NCBI GenBank assembly: GCA_965208945.1
Contig: OZ242366.1
Span: 3,658,001-3,722,000 of the forward strand
Source of the DNA: JAPPLB01 sp965208945
Lineage (GTDB): Bacteria > Acidobacteriota > Terriglobia > Bryobacterales > UBA6623
Length of the DNA: 64,000 bases
Direction of reading: 5' to 3'
The position numbers and the translations under genes were made by a program. Below, one piece after another: positions 1-8,525 of the stretch. Within the stretch, counting starts at the first letter, position 1. Each line of letters starts with the position of its first letter. Under the pieces are notes generated by a model that had not been told where the DNA came from, did no database searches, and saw only the letters and a program-made list of their open reading frames with translations.

Positions 1-62
1 AGCAGCCCGTGCTGAAGGAACACAGGCTGCCGGCTGTCAGGACGCTCTTCCGGCGCAGGCTG
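1..62. other. window edge, no gene; possible family B end
   Basis: No coding region is supported here. The first 11 bases read AGCAGCCCGTG, which matches the outer end of the family B terminal repeat seen at 17603 and 17864. This may be the end of a family B copy lying outside the window, but 11 bases is too short to be sure. Confidence 0.25.
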
Positions 63-241
63 GCCTGCATTTCTCACCACCCGACGGCCGAAGCACGCGG
101 TATGACCGCCATGACTTCGTTGCGCTTGCTTGCCGTGCTCGACGTACTGTTCAAGTACGCCTGCGCGCGCGAAGCAGCTCGCGCCTCGTCCTGACGGCCC
201 TCTCACCCACTTCGCCTCGCCACGTGGTGAGAAATGCAGGC
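63..241 (+). mobile_element. family A 179-bp TIR element, copy A1
   Basis: Full-length copy with perfect 18-bp ends, GCCTGCATTTCTCACCAC on the left and its reverse complement on the right. The right flank is TA; the left flank is TG. It encodes nothing convincing: short ORFs through it exist only because some GC-rich frames lack stops. The HpcH aldolase on the minus strand ends in TAG made of flank TA plus the element's terminal base. It is probably a non-autonomous, MITE-like element moved by a TA-targeting transposase; no such transposase is in the window. Confidence 0.85.
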
Positions 242-1080
242 TAGAACAATGCCGTCGGACGCCGAGTCCAGGACTTGCCTTTTTCTTCGGCAATCGATTC
301 AAGGGCGGTTACATGCGCTGCCGCTTGAGTGAGCACGTGGTGCAGGTCGTTACCGATGCTGATGAAGGTAAAGCCCTTGTCGAGGAACTCGCCCACGCGG
401 TCGGTGCCAAACAGGAACAGACCGAGGATGACGTCGTTTTTCCGGGCCTCACTGACCAGCTTGTCAGTGGCCGCTCCGAGCTCATCCGACGTATACATGT
501 GCGGGAACTCGTACTTCTCATAGAGGCCCATCGACATGCACAAGTCGTTCTGACCGAGGAACAGGATGTCGACGCCCGGCACGGCGGCGATTTCAGCCAT
601 GTTCTCGATACATGAGGCCGTCTCGACCTGCAGTGCGACGATGATGTTGTCGTTTGCTGGGCCGACGTAGCCCAGTAGTCCGGCCTTGTTCGTGCTGCGC
701 TGCGGGAAGTAGACCGAGCGCGTGCCGAAGGTCGGATAGCGGGCGCAGCTCACGGCTTGGCGTGCTTCCTCGGCGCTGTTGATGTAAGGGATCAAAACGC
801 CATCCGAACCCAAGTCGAGCGCCTGCTGAATCCCGGGGCGATCGTCGAAGCCGCCTACGCGCACCATCGATTTGGCGCCGCCGCTGCCGATCGAACAGAT
901 CATGGCGGACAACTTCTCGTGGTCCATGGGGCCGTGCTGCGTATCGACCAACAGCCAGTCATAGCCACTGTGCGCCAATTGCTCGGCCACCGTGGGTGTG
1001 TGGGCGTTCAAGAAGAGCCCCATTTTGGGCGATCCTTCGCGTAGCTGTTGCTTGAACTCCGCCCCGGTTATCTCGGACAT
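241..1080 (-). CDS. HpcH/HpaI-type class II aldolase
   Basis: This 279-residue protein belongs to the HpcH/HpaI family of metal-dependent pyruvate aldolases, which cleave 4-hydroxy-2-oxo acids (for example 2,4-dihydroxyhept-2-enedioate) to pyruvate plus an aldehyde in the cytoplasm. The family residues are present: His49 in DTQHGP, Arg74 in MVRVGG, metal ligands Glu153 in QVETA and Asp179 in GQNDL. These sit at a constant offset of four from His45, Arg70, Glu149 and Asp175 of the E. coli enzyme. The substrate cannot be told from sequence. The stop codon lies on the boundary of repeat A1, so the last residues may have been altered by insertion. Two palindromes lie upstream. The neighbouring 2-hydroxyacid dehydrogenase suggests sugar-acid metabolism. 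Confidence 0.88.
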   Translation of the reverse strand: MSEITGAEFKQQLREGSPKMGLFLNAHTPTVAEQLAHSGYDWLLVDTQHGPMDHEKLSAMICSIGSGGAKSMVRVGGFDDRPGIQQALDLGSDGVLIPYINSAEEARQAVSCARYPTFGTRSVYFPQRSTNKAGLLGYVGPANDNIIVALQVETASCIENMAEIAAVPGVDILFLGQNDLCMSMGLYEKYEFPHMYTSDELGAATDKLVSEARKNDVILGLFLFGTDRVGEFLDKGFTFISIGNDLHHVLTQAAAHVTALESIAEEKGKSWTRRPTALF

Positions 1081-1111
1081 CAGAATCTACTCCTGTCTTT
1101 GGATCGGATTG

Positions 1112-1129
1112 GATTGCCGGACGGCAATC
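1112..1129. promoter_or_regulatory. inverted repeat upstream of the aldolase
   Basis: GATTGCC, a 4-base GGAC loop and GGCAATC form a perfect 7-bp hairpin or operator 32 bases upstream of the aldolase start. It could act as an operator or as a 5' leader hairpin. No regulator gene is adjacent. Confidence 0.35.
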
Positions 1130-1138
1130 TCCATGAAG

Positions 1139-1150
1139 GTGAAATTTCAC
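1139..1150. promoter_or_regulatory. 12-bp palindrome GTGAAATTTCAC
   Basis: A perfect 12-bp palindrome lies 59 bases upstream of the aldolase start. Its GTGA and TCAC half-sites resemble operators of CRP/FNR-type regulators, though the spacing differs from the E. coli CRP site. A transcription-factor site is inferred only from symmetry and position. Confidence 0.35.
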
Positions 1151-1218
1151 ACTAGCGAACCTTCTGGACGCATGTCAAAGTGAGAATGAGCCGGGCAGAC
1201 GCCTGTCATGGCAACCCG

Positions 1219-2181
1219 TCAGGGCCGTACTTCATGCAGAAGGGGCTTGCCGTCCAAGCCCAGGGACAGATTCTCGACCGAGAGCCGGGCCATCTCGCGG
1301 CGGGTTTCAACCGTTGCGCTGCCCAGATGCGGTACCAGCGTCAGGTTGTCGAGTTGCAGCAGGGGATGATCACGCGGCAGAGGCTCCGGTTCCGTCACAT
1401 CGAGCGCCGCGCCGCCGATCACGCCGTCCCGCAGCGCCTCATACAGCGCTTGCGTGTCGACGACGGCCCCCCGAGCCACGTTGACCAGCGTCGCGGTCGG
1501 TTTCATCCTGGCGAGCGTTTCCACGTTGATCAGGTTTTGTGTCTCGCTGGTAAGCGGGCACGTCAGCATCACATAATCCGACTCCCGGAGCAGATCGTCC
1601 AGCGGACGATACGCGACGCCCAAAGCCGCTTCGTCCTCGCGCCGGCGCCGGTTGTGGTAGAGAACCGTCAAGTCAAAAGCCCGCGCTCGCTTTGCGACCT
1701 GGCTGCCGATGGCGCCCATGCCGATGATGCCCAGCGTCATCCCGTTCACTTCGCGGCCCAGCATGTAACCCGGGTCGTAGCGCGTGAACTCCGGCGACCG
1801 CGCATGGCGGTCTCCCTTGACGATGAGGCGAGCGGAGGCCAGGAGCAGCGCCATCCCCATATCCGCAGTCGCTCCATCCAGAATGCTCGGCGTGTTGCCC
1901 ACCGGGATCCCGCGGGCGGACGCATCCGGCACATTGATGTGGTCTACGCCGACCCCATAGTTGCTGATGATGCGTACGCCCGGCAGCCGGTCGAGCATCT
2001 CTCCGTTCAGCACGGGATGCCCGTACGTGTAGATCCCGTCGATCTGCTCGGAGGAGCCTTCACGCGCGATATCCCAAGCCAGCAGATCGAAGCGATTGGC
2101 CATGAACCCGAGAACCGTTTCATCGAGAGGACCATCCGCTACTACCCTGGGCCGCTTCCGTTCGTCTGCGTCCGCCATCAT
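1219..2181 (-). CDS. D-isomer-specific 2-hydroxyacid dehydrogenase
   Basis: This is an NAD(P)-dependent reductase of 2-oxo acids, of the glyoxylate/hydroxypyruvate or 2-ketogluconate reductase type. In 320 residues it shows the Rossmann motif GMGAIG at 154-159 and the catalytic set Arg237 in NVARGAV, Glu264 in TEPEP and His285 in PHLGSAT. Two adjacent ATG codons (2181 and 2178) can start it. The start is only five bases from repeat A2, so its promoter must lie in or beyond the element. It is on the same strand as the HpcH aldolase, 138 bp away, and a shared role in sugar-acid breakdown is plausible but unproven. Confidence 0.9.
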   Translation of the reverse strand: MMADADERKRPRVVADGPLDETVLGFMANRFDLLAWDIAREGSSEQIDGIYTYGHPVLNGEMLDRLPGVRIISNYGVGVDHINVPDASARGIPVGNTPSILDGATADMGMALLLASARLIVKGDRHARSPEFTRYDPGYMLGREVNGMTLGIIGMGAIGSQVAKRARAFDLTVLYHNRRRREDEAALGVAYRPLDDLLRESDYVMLTCPLTSETQNLINVETLARMKPTATLVNVARGAVVDTQALYEALRDGVIGGAALDVTEPEPLPRDHPLLQLDNLTLVPHLGSATVETRREMARLSVENLSLGLDGKPLLHEVRP

Positions 2182-2186
2182 CCCTT

Positions 2187-2364
2187 GCCTGCCTTTCTCA
2201 CCACCCGACGGCCGAAGTACGCGAGCAAAGGCCGTGATTCGTGTTTCGTGACTCGTGATTCGTGAAAAACCCTATTGGCCATGTTGTGCGCGCCAAGCGG
2301 CTCGCGCCTCGTCCTGACGGCCCTCTCACCCACTTCGCCTCTCCACGTGGTGAGAAAAGCAGGC
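2187..2364 (+). mobile_element. family A element, copy A2 with replaced core
   Basis: The ends match family A with one mismatch each (GCCTGCCTTTCTCACCAC left, GTGGTGAGAAAAGCAGGC right). The right half also matches. The segment from about 2224 to 2290 is unrelated to other copies and contains five consecutive CGTGNNN heptamers at 2233-2267. Length stays about 178 bp. The right flank is TA, the left is TT. It sits directly upstream of the 2-hydroxyacid dehydrogenase start. Confidence 0.75.
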
Positions 2365-2504
2365 TAGGCCCCGATATGGTGTGCGCCATCGCCTATTATG
2401 GGCACGAGCGGCTTCGGGAGTTCAGGCGCAAGAACTGCCGGTGGAGCTGAATCAACGTCAGCCCGATTACAGCGACAGCAGAACGGAAGCAGGGTTTCAG
2501 GCAA

Positions 2505-2600
2505 GTTTTTCCTCTGTCCGCGTGCGGATCATACAAGCAGAAAACATCCGGATGGGTATCGACCCGGCTTGATAAACAGGATGTTTCAGGTCAGAATAGG
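2505..2600 (+). repeat. repeat C, copy 1
   Basis: About 90 bp here align with 8526-8618 at roughly 70% identity by eye. Shared blocks include GTTTT-CCTC, GATCATA, GAGCAGAA/AAGCAGAA, ACATCCG, CTTGAT and CAGG-TCAGA. No reading frame is conserved between the two. It lies 140 bp right of element A2 and just upstream of the class V aminotransferase start. Confidence 0.6.
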
Positions 2601-2649
2601 CGATCGCTTGCGGCACCCGGAGGCACCAGAGCGGTGGCCTTTCAACTTC

Positions 2650-3903
2650 ATGTCTGAACTTGATCTTTCCTGGATCCGAGACCAATTCCCGGCGTTGCGC
2701 ATGGAAGTCAACGGCCGGCCGGCCGTTTTCCTCGACGGCCCTGGGGGGACCCAGGTTCCTCAGCGCGTCATCGATGCCATCGTGGACTACCTCTCGACCT
2801 CCAACGCCAATACTCACGGTGCATTCCTTACGGCCGAACGCACCGAACGAATGCTCGACGAGGCCCACGCGGCGGCGGGCGACTTTTTGGGATGCAGCGC
2901 AGACGAGGTCGCGTTCGGCCCCAACATGACGACCCTTACGTTCGCTCTGAGCCGCTCCATCGGACGCGAACTGAAACAAGGTGACGAGATCATCGTCACG
3001 CAACTCGATCACGATGCGAACGTTGCCCCGTGGCGGGCCCTGGAAGAGCGCGGCGCCGTTGTTCACACCGCCGACATGCACATTGAAGACTGCACACTCA
3101 ACCTCGATCGACTCTACGCGTTGATCAATGAGCGAACGAAACTCGTGGCCGTCGGCTACGCCTCGAACGCCGTCGGGACCATCAACGATGTTGCCGCGAT
3201 CACGAGAGCCGCTCACGAAGCGGGAGCTTTGTGCTTCGTTGATGCCGTTCACTACGCTCCGCACGGTTCGATCGACGTGAAGTCGATCGATTGCGACTTC
3301 CTGGCCTGTTCGGCCTACAAGTTTTTCGGTCCGCATGTCGGTGTGCTTTACGGAAAAGCGCAGCTTCTCGAGAAGCTTCATCCCTACAAGGTTCGGCCCG
3401 CGCCCAACGAAATCCCTGACTGTTGGGAAACCGGCACCCAGAACCACGAGGGACTCGCCGGAGTGATCGCGGCCATCGACTACATAGCCGAGGTAGGCCG
3501 CCGGCACGTTCCCGAAGGCACGGAGAGCCGGCGCGACGCTCTGGTTGCCGCCATGAACCTCACGCAATCGTACGAGCGCGAGTTGTCACAGAATCTCATC
3601 CCGGCGCTGATCGAGATCCCAGGACTCACTTTCTATGGAATCCGTGACGCGAGACGTTTCGAACGCCGCACGCCCACCGTTTCGATACGAATGGAAGACG
3701 GTTCCCCGTGCCAGCTCGCGGCCTTCCTCGGCCAACTGGGGTTTTTCGTATGGGACGGCAATTACTACGCCCTGAACGTCACTGAGCGTCTCGGCGTCGA
3801 GGCATCGGGCGGCATGGTCCGCATCGGCTGCGCACACTACAACACGCCGGAGGAGATTGAGCGCCTAGTAATCGCGCTGCAAGACTTTTCGCGGAATCGC
3901 TGA
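2650..3903 (+). CDS. cysteine desulfurase-like class V aminotransferase
   Basis: This PLP enzyme of 417 residues is close to the SufS/NifS-like TIGR01976 subfamily. Visible features are Asp198 and His201 (VDAVHYAPH), the Schiff-base lysine Lys224 in SAYKFFGPHVG, and the N-terminal LDGPGGTQVP block. The subfamily is common but its substrate is unknown; it is usually not linked to Fe-S assembly genes, and none are present here. The ATG at 2650 is preferred over in-frame codons upstream because family homology begins at MSELDLSWIRDQFP and the upstream frame runs through repeat C. It is monocistronic in appearance. Confidence 0.87.
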   Translation: MSELDLSWIRDQFPALRMEVNGRPAVFLDGPGGTQVPQRVIDAIVDYLSTSNANTHGAFLTAERTERMLDEAHAAAGDFLGCSADEVAFGPNMTTLTFALSRSIGRELKQGDEIIVTQLDHDANVAPWRALEERGAVVHTADMHIEDCTLNLDRLYALINERTKLVAVGYASNAVGTINDVAAITRAAHEAGALCFVDAVHYAPHGSIDVKSIDCDFLACSAYKFFGPHVGVLYGKAQLLEKLHPYKVRPAPNEIPDCWETGTQNHEGLAGVIAAIDYIAEVGRRHVPEGTESRRDALVAAMNLTQSYERELSQNLIPALIEIPGLTFYGIRDARRFERRTPTVSIRMEDGSPCQLAAFLGQLGFFVWDGNYYALNVTERLGVEASGGMVRIGCAHYNTPEEIERLVIALQDFSRNR

Positions 3904-4057
3904 GCATCCCTGAGTCCCGCAAGGACCCATGAGGGTCTTCGCGAACATTGGCTCATTGCTGGAAACGGCAGCGCCCCGACAGGCACGCGGAAACCCTCGA
4001 TTTCGGATAGGATCGGATTTGCAACGAAGTCCGGCGGCACTTCAGCCCGAGCCGTAC

Positions 4058-5959
4058 ATGTCGAACACACTGCTGACCCCACTCGATCTCCGACTCCTGG
4101 CCGAGGGGAACCACTACAAGAACTACGAAAAGCTCGGAGCTCACCTGGTTGAGGCCGATGGCGTCAAGGGGACCCGTTTTGCGGTATGGGCCCCGAACGC
4201 CAAGTCGGTTGCAGTGATTGGGGATTTCAATGACTGGGACCGCGACTCTCATCCGATGAGGAATCATCCCGAAGCCGGTGTTTGGGAAGTTTTCGTGCCC
4301 GCAGTCGGGCGGAATACCCGCTACAAGTACTTCATTCGCTCACGCGCCAAAGACTACGAAGTCGAGAAGGCCGATCCCTATGCCTTTGCGACCGAGATGC
4401 GCCCTGGCACGGCCTCGAAGGTATGGAACCTGGCGGACTACGACTGGGGCGATGCCGAGTGGATGGCATCGCGCGCGCCCAAGAGCGATCACGATGCCCC
4501 CATCTCCATTTATGAAGTCCATCTCGGCTCGTGGATGCGCGTGCCGGATGAGGGGGGCTGGCTCACTTATCGCGATCTGGCGCCGCGGTTGGCCGAGTAC
4601 GCCGTGGAAATGGGCTTTACGCACGTCGAACTGCTGCCGGTCACCGAGCATCCCTTCGACGGCTCGTGGGGATATCAGACCGTCAGCTACTATGCGCCCA
4701 CTGCGAGATTCGGGACACCGCAGGAGTTCAAGTTTCTCGTCGATACGCTTCACCAAGCCGGCCTGGGGGTTTTTCTGGACTGGGCGCCGGCCCATTTCCC
4801 CAAGGACGAGCACGGCCTCGGATACTTCGACGGAACCCATCTTTACGAACATGCGGACCCTCGCCGGGGCCATCATCCCGACTGGGACACGTTCATCTTC
4901 AACTACGGCCGCAAAGGGGTGGTGGATTTTCTGATCGGCAGCGCCCTTTTTTGGCTCGATCGGTATCACATCGACGGCCTTCGCGTCGACGCGGTCGCAT
5001 CCATGCTCTATCTCGACTACGGCCGCAAGGAAGACGAATGGGTTCCCAACCAGCATGGAGGGCATGAGAATCTCGAGGCGATTGATTTCCTTCGGCGGTT
5101 GAACGAGCGTGTCTATGCCGACTACCCGGACACGGTGACGATCGCCGAGGAATCCACAGCATGGCCGATGGTTTCGCGACCCACCTCGATGGGTGGGCTG
5201 GGCTTCGGATTCAAATGGAACATGGGCTGGATGAACGATACCTTGGCGTACATCGAGAAAGACCCGCTGCATCGCACGCACCACCACAAGAAGATCACCT
5301 ACAGTACGCTCTACGCCTTCAGTGAGAACTTCATCCTGCCGTTTTCCCACGATGAAGTCGTTCATATGAAGGGATCGATGCTCGACAAGATGCCGGGCGA
5401 CGAATGGCAGAAGTTCGCCAATCTGCGAACGCTCTACGGCTACCTGTTCACCTACCCGGGGAAAAAGCTGCTCTTCATGGGCAGCGAGTTCGGACAGGGC
5501 AGGGAATGGACGCATGACGAGAGTCTCGACTGGCACCTGCTCGACTACCCCCGGCATGCGGGTCTGCGCAGATGGGTGCAAGACCTTAATCGCTTATACC
5601 GGTCTGAATGCGCATTGTTCGAGAGCGACTCCGACTCCCGTGGGTTTGAATGGATTGACGGCAACGACCGCCAGAGGAGTGTCATCAGCTTCCTCCGCCG
5701 CGCAGTATCGCCGAACGACGAGCTTGTGGTGGTCTGCAATTTCACTCCCGTTCCCCGTGAGGGCTATCGCATCGGCGTTCCCCATGAAGGCTGCTGGCAG
5801 GAATTGCTCAATAGCGATGCGACATTTTACGGCGGAAGCGGAGCCGGCAACCTCGGAGGACTGAAAACCGAGCCAGAGCCGACCCACGGCCAGGCCTATA
5901 GCCTGAATCTCACCCTTCCGCCCCTCGGCTGTCTCATTTTCAGGAGAACCGAGCGCTGA
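4058..5959 (+). CDS. glgB: 1,4-alpha-glucan branching enzyme
   Basis: GlgB cuts alpha-1,4 glucan chains and rejoins them as alpha-1,6 branches during glycogen synthesis. The 633-residue protein has the N-terminal CBM48 region (WAPNAKSVAVIGDFNDW), then a GH13 barrel with nucleophile Asp311 in GLRVDAV, acid Glu364 in IAEEST, and SHDEVVH at 430-436. The loop DWAPAHFP has Ala where many members have Val. A start at 4058 gives the family's normal short N-terminus; an in-frame upstream extension to 3929 is not supported. No other glycogen genes are adjacent. Confidence 0.95.
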   Translation: MSNTLLTPLDLRLLAEGNHYKNYEKLGAHLVEADGVKGTRFAVWAPNAKSVAVIGDFNDWDRDSHPMRNHPEAGVWEVFVPAVGRNTRYKYFIRSRAKDYEVEKADPYAFATEMRPGTASKVWNLADYDWGDAEWMASRAPKSDHDAPISIYEVHLGSWMRVPDEGGWLTYRDLAPRLAEYAVEMGFTHVELLPVTEHPFDGSWGYQTVSYYAPTARFGTPQEFKFLVDTLHQAGLGVFLDWAPAHFPKDEHGLGYFDGTHLYEHADPRRGHHPDWDTFIFNYGRKGVVDFLIGSALFWLDRYHIDGLRVDAVASMLYLDYGRKEDEWVPNQHGGHENLEAIDFLRRLNERVYADYPDTVTIAEESTAWPMVSRPTSMGGLGFGFKWNMGWMNDTLAYIEKDPLHRTHHHKKITYSTLYAFSENFILPFSHDEVVHMKGSMLDKMPGDEWQKFANLRTLYGYLFTYPGKKLLFMGSEFGQGREWTHDESLDWHLLDYPRHAGLRRWVQDLNRLYRSECALFESDSDSRGFEWIDGNDRQRSVISFLRRAVSPNDELVVVCNFTPVPREGYRIGVPHEGCWQELLNSDATFYGGSGAGNLGGLKTEPEPTHGQAYSLNLTLPPLGCLIFRRTER

Positions 5960-5968
5960 CCTCCATCG

Positions 5969-5998
5969 TTGACACCTAAAAAAACATGCCGATACGAT
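5969..5998 (+). promoter_or_regulatory. sigma70-type promoter for the tRNA
   Basis: A perfect -35 box TTGACA at 5969-5974 is followed by 18 bp and TACGAT at 5993-5998 (four of six consensus bases). Transcription would start about 10-15 bases before the tRNA at 6018. The -35 box lies just past the glgB stop. Confidence 0.6.
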
Positions 5999-6017
5999 GA
6001 AATCATCCTTGGAGTAC

Positions 6018-6094
6018 GCCGGAGTAGCTCAGGTGGTCAGAGCGAGGGCCTCATAATCCCTAGGTCAGCGGTTCAAGTCCGCTCTCCGGCACCA
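6018..6094 (+). tRNA. tRNA with CAT anticodon (Met or Ile2)
   Basis: The acceptor stem GCCGGAG pairs with CTCCGGC. The D arm is GCTC/GAGC, the anticodon loop is CTCATAA with anticodon CAT, the T loop is GGTTCAAGTCC, and CCA is encoded at 6092-6094. A perfect acceptor base pair at 1-72 excludes a typical initiator tRNA. It is an elongator Met or a lysidine-modified Ile2 tRNA; sequence reading alone does not separate them. The last pair of the anticodon stem is a C-T mismatch. Confidence 0.93.
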
Positions 6095-6109
6095 CTTCTT
6101 CCCCTGCCA

Positions 6110-7633
6110 TTGCTTCGCGCCACGCGCGTCTTTACGCTGCTGCTCGCAACCACCGGGTTGCTGGGACTCTCGGGATGCAATGGCGTCGGCGACAATGCGG
6201 CGGCCCAACAGCCGAACTTTCTCTTTGCCATTTCCGATGACCAATCGTGGCTCCATACGGGTGCTATGGGCGACCCGAATGTAGAGACCCCGGCATTCGA
6301 TCGCGTGGCACGCGAGGGTGTTCTGTTCACGCACGCATTCACCGCCGCACCTTCATGCACTCCCTCTCGCAGCGCCATCCTTACGGGCCAATCCATCTGG
6401 CGGCTCGAGGATGCCGGAGTGCTGATGGGAACCATTCCGTCGAAGTTTGCACTCTTTCCGCTCTTGCTCGAAGACGCCGGTTATGAGACCGGTTACACGG
6501 GCAAGGCCTGGGGGCCCGGCGACTGGCAGGCCGGAGGACTTGAGCGTTATCCCACGGGACGTGAATTCGCCCGGCGCACCTACGAATCCGTTCCGCCGAG
6601 CATACGGAACAACAATTACGCCGCCAACTTCGATGACTTCCTGGCGCAACGCGAAAAGGACATGCCGTTCTTCTTCTGGTATGGGGCCTCTGAACCCCAC
6701 CGCGCCTACGACTATGACGCGGGCATGAAGAAAGGCAAGTCACCCGAGACGGTTTCCGTCCCCGCATTTCTGCCGGATACCGACGAAGTTCGCCGAGACA
6801 TCCTCGATTACTACGTCGAAATCGAATGGTTCGATGCGCATCTGATGCGCATGATCGAGGCGCTCGAAAAGACGGGTGAGCTCGACAACACCATCATCGT
6901 CGTCACCAGCGACAACGGTATGCCCTTTCCCCGCGCGAAGACTACGCTATATGACTGGGGGGTCCGCATGCCGATGGCGATCCGCTGGCCTGAGAAAGTT
7001 CCGGGAGGGCGACGGGTCGACGACCTCGTCGGTCATGCCGATTTCGCACCGACATTTCTCGAAGCGGCGGGCCTTCCCGTTCCCGAGATGATGACGGGCC
7101 GCAGCCTGCTCAACGTTCTCACATCGGCGAAGGGAGGCCGAGTCGACCCCAGTCGCGACCGTGTGTTCACCGCGATCGAGCGGCATACATGGACTCGACC
7201 CAACGGCGCGCCCTATCCCAGCCGCGCCATCCGTACACAGGACTACCTCTATATTTGCAACTACGAACCCGACCTCTGGCCGGCAGGCGACCCGGATCTG
7301 GATGCGGAGCCGCAGAGCTTCTACGGCGATGTCGATCGCAGCCCCACCAAGACCTTCATGTTGCAAGAGCCCAACAAGCGGAAGTTCGCCCGCGAGTTTG
7401 ATCTGAGTTTCGGCCGCCGCCCCGCCGAAGAACTCTACGAGGTTGCTGAAGATCCCGGCCAGATCAACAACCTAGCGAATCATCCGAACTATGCCGACAC
7501 CCGTAAAGCACTAAGCGAAGCGTTGGCCGCTCACCTTGAGGAAACCGGCGACCCTCGCTCCCGCGGCGAGTCCCCTTGGGACTACTACCCTTATCGCCGA
7601 AGAGGCAAGGTACAGGTAGCCGATCGTAAGTAG
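6110..7633 (+). CDS. exported sulfatase lipoprotein
   Basis: This is a type I sulfatase that hydrolyses sulfate esters, probably on carbohydrates. The motif CTPSR at 83-87 is the Cys-type site converted to formylglycine. Metal ligands Asp43-Asp44 (SDDQ) and a later SDNG are present. The N-terminus is hydrophobic and ends in LSGC at 20-23, a good lipobox, so the enzyme is likely membrane-anchored outside the cytoplasm. The start is uncertain: TTG at 6110 gives a complete signal peptide of normal length, and the open frame further upstream merely reads through the tRNA. Length is about 507 residues. No sulfatase-maturase is in the window. Confidence 0.85.
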   Translation: MLRATRVFTLLLATTGLLGLSGCNGVGDNAAAQQPNFLFAISDDQSWLHTGAMGDPNVETPAFDRVAREGVLFTHAFTAAPSCTPSRSAILTGQSIWRLEDAGVLMGTIPSKFALFPLLLEDAGYETGYTGKAWGPGDWQAGGLERYPTGREFARRTYESVPPSIRNNNYAANFDDFLAQREKDMPFFFWYGASEPHRAYDYDAGMKKGKSPETVSVPAFLPDTDEVRRDILDYYVEIEWFDAHLMRMIEALEKTGELDNTIIVVTSDNGMPFPRAKTTLYDWGVRMPMAIRWPEKVPGGRRVDDLVGHADFAPTFLEAAGLPVPEMMTGRSLLNVLTSAKGGRVDPSRDRVFTAIERHTWTRPNGAPYPSRAIRTQDYLYICNYEPDLWPAGDPDLDAEPQSFYGDVDRSPTKTFMLQEPNKRKFAREFDLSFGRRPAEELYEVAEDPGQINNLANHPNYADTRKALSEALAAHLEETGDPRSRGESPWDYYPYRRRGKVQVADRK

Positions 7634-7843
7634 GGAAACCGAGCGACTCAGGCAGTTGCTACGTCAGCCGATTGATTTCAGCCATTCGGCCGGTTTCGCC
7701 TGCGAGCCCCAGCGCGAGGTTCGACTCGCTCCGGAATGACCCTATCGTCCCGACTGCCTGACATAGAAAGCGACCTTCAATAGGGCAGGACAGTCATGCC
7801 CACTTCTATCATGGACTATCGCTGATCGTCTCCACGACGTCCC

Positions 7844-8434
7844 TCATTCGGATTCAACAATGCTTCCCGGATGCTTCGATAGCATCGTGCTTGGCGGAGA
7901 TTCGTTTTGTATCGAAAGCAGGTAGAGACCGGTATAGACCTTCGGATCGACCAGAAAGCCCTCGCCGATGCGGGCGGAGAGCCAAGCGTCGACTTCAACA
8001 AGAGGCACCAGATGCACCTTGATGTCCTCGTTTCCGACGCCTCCGCCTTCGCCGACTCGCACAAGGTCCTCTGCCTGGAGGAACGTGATGATTTCCGAAG
8101 ACATTCCGCCCGAGGAAGGACCGTGGCCGATCATCCGCAGCCGCCCGGCGCGGCATCCCGTTTCTTCTTCGAGTTCGCGGTTCGCCGCTTCCAGGAGGTG
8201 TTCTTCCTCGAACCCGGGTTCATCACCCACAATTCCGGCAGCCCATTCGATCACGCGGGTCTGCACAGGCTCTCGGTACTGTTCGATCAAGACAGCCTTG
8301 TCGTCGGCCGTGACGGCGACCACGACGACCACCTCATCGACGCCCTTGCGGGCGACATATTCCCAGCCGTTCCGCTTGCGCAATTCAAGGAAACGGCCTC
8401 CGCCGAGAATCGTTTCGCTCTGCTGTTCTCTCAT
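7844..8434 (-). CDS. Nudix hydrolase, ADP-ribose pyrophosphatase-like
   Basis: This 196-residue protein carries a Nudix box ending in NRELEEETGCRAG, with EWAAGIVGDEPGFEEE before it. The first part has two extra residues compared with the strict GX5EX7REUXEEXGU pattern. Overall form (IEQYREP, a late acidic helix) matches ADP-ribose pyrophosphatases of the NudF type, which turn over ADP-ribose and similar nucleoside diphosphates. The substrate is inferred from family only. The next gene on the same strand is a nicotinamidase, so both may work in NAD turnover. Confidence 0.85.
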   Translation of the reverse strand: MREQQSETILGGGRFLELRKRNGWEYVARKGVDEVVVVVAVTADDKAVLIEQYREPVQTRVIEWAAGIVGDEPGFEEEHLLEAANRELEEETGCRAGRLRMIGHGPSSGGMSSEIITFLQAEDLVRVGEGGGVGNEDIKVHLVPLVEVDAWLSARIGEGFLVDPKVYTGLYLLSIQNESPPSTMLSKHPGSIVESE

Positions 8435-8468
8435 CCGCTATTGCCGGTTGCATTTTCAGGAGGAACCC

Positions 8469-8525
8469 GACGGGCCTGTACAGGCTGAATATCTCGCCTC
8501 GCCATGGGGTGAGACATGCAGTCTA
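8469..8525 (+). mobile_element. family A remnant (right end), copy A3
   Basis: Only the right end remains: CTCGCCTCGCC, then a mutated terminal repeat (GGGGTGAGACATGCAGTC) and a TA flank. Several substitutions mark it as an old copy. Repeat C copy 2 begins immediately to its right. Confidence 0.55.

Noticed and set aside
2233..2267. Possible CRISPR-like array
   Set aside because: Five CGTGNNN heptamers are contiguous with no spacers; it is a microsatellite-like tract in element A2, and there are no cas genes.
3929..4057. Longer start for glgB
   Set aside because: The added 43 residues are Arg/Pro-rich, not family-like, and lack a ribosome-binding site.
5969..6109. N-terminal extension of the sulfatase reading through the tRNA
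   Set aside because: The frame merely crosses the tRNA and its promoter; the signal peptide begins at about 6110.
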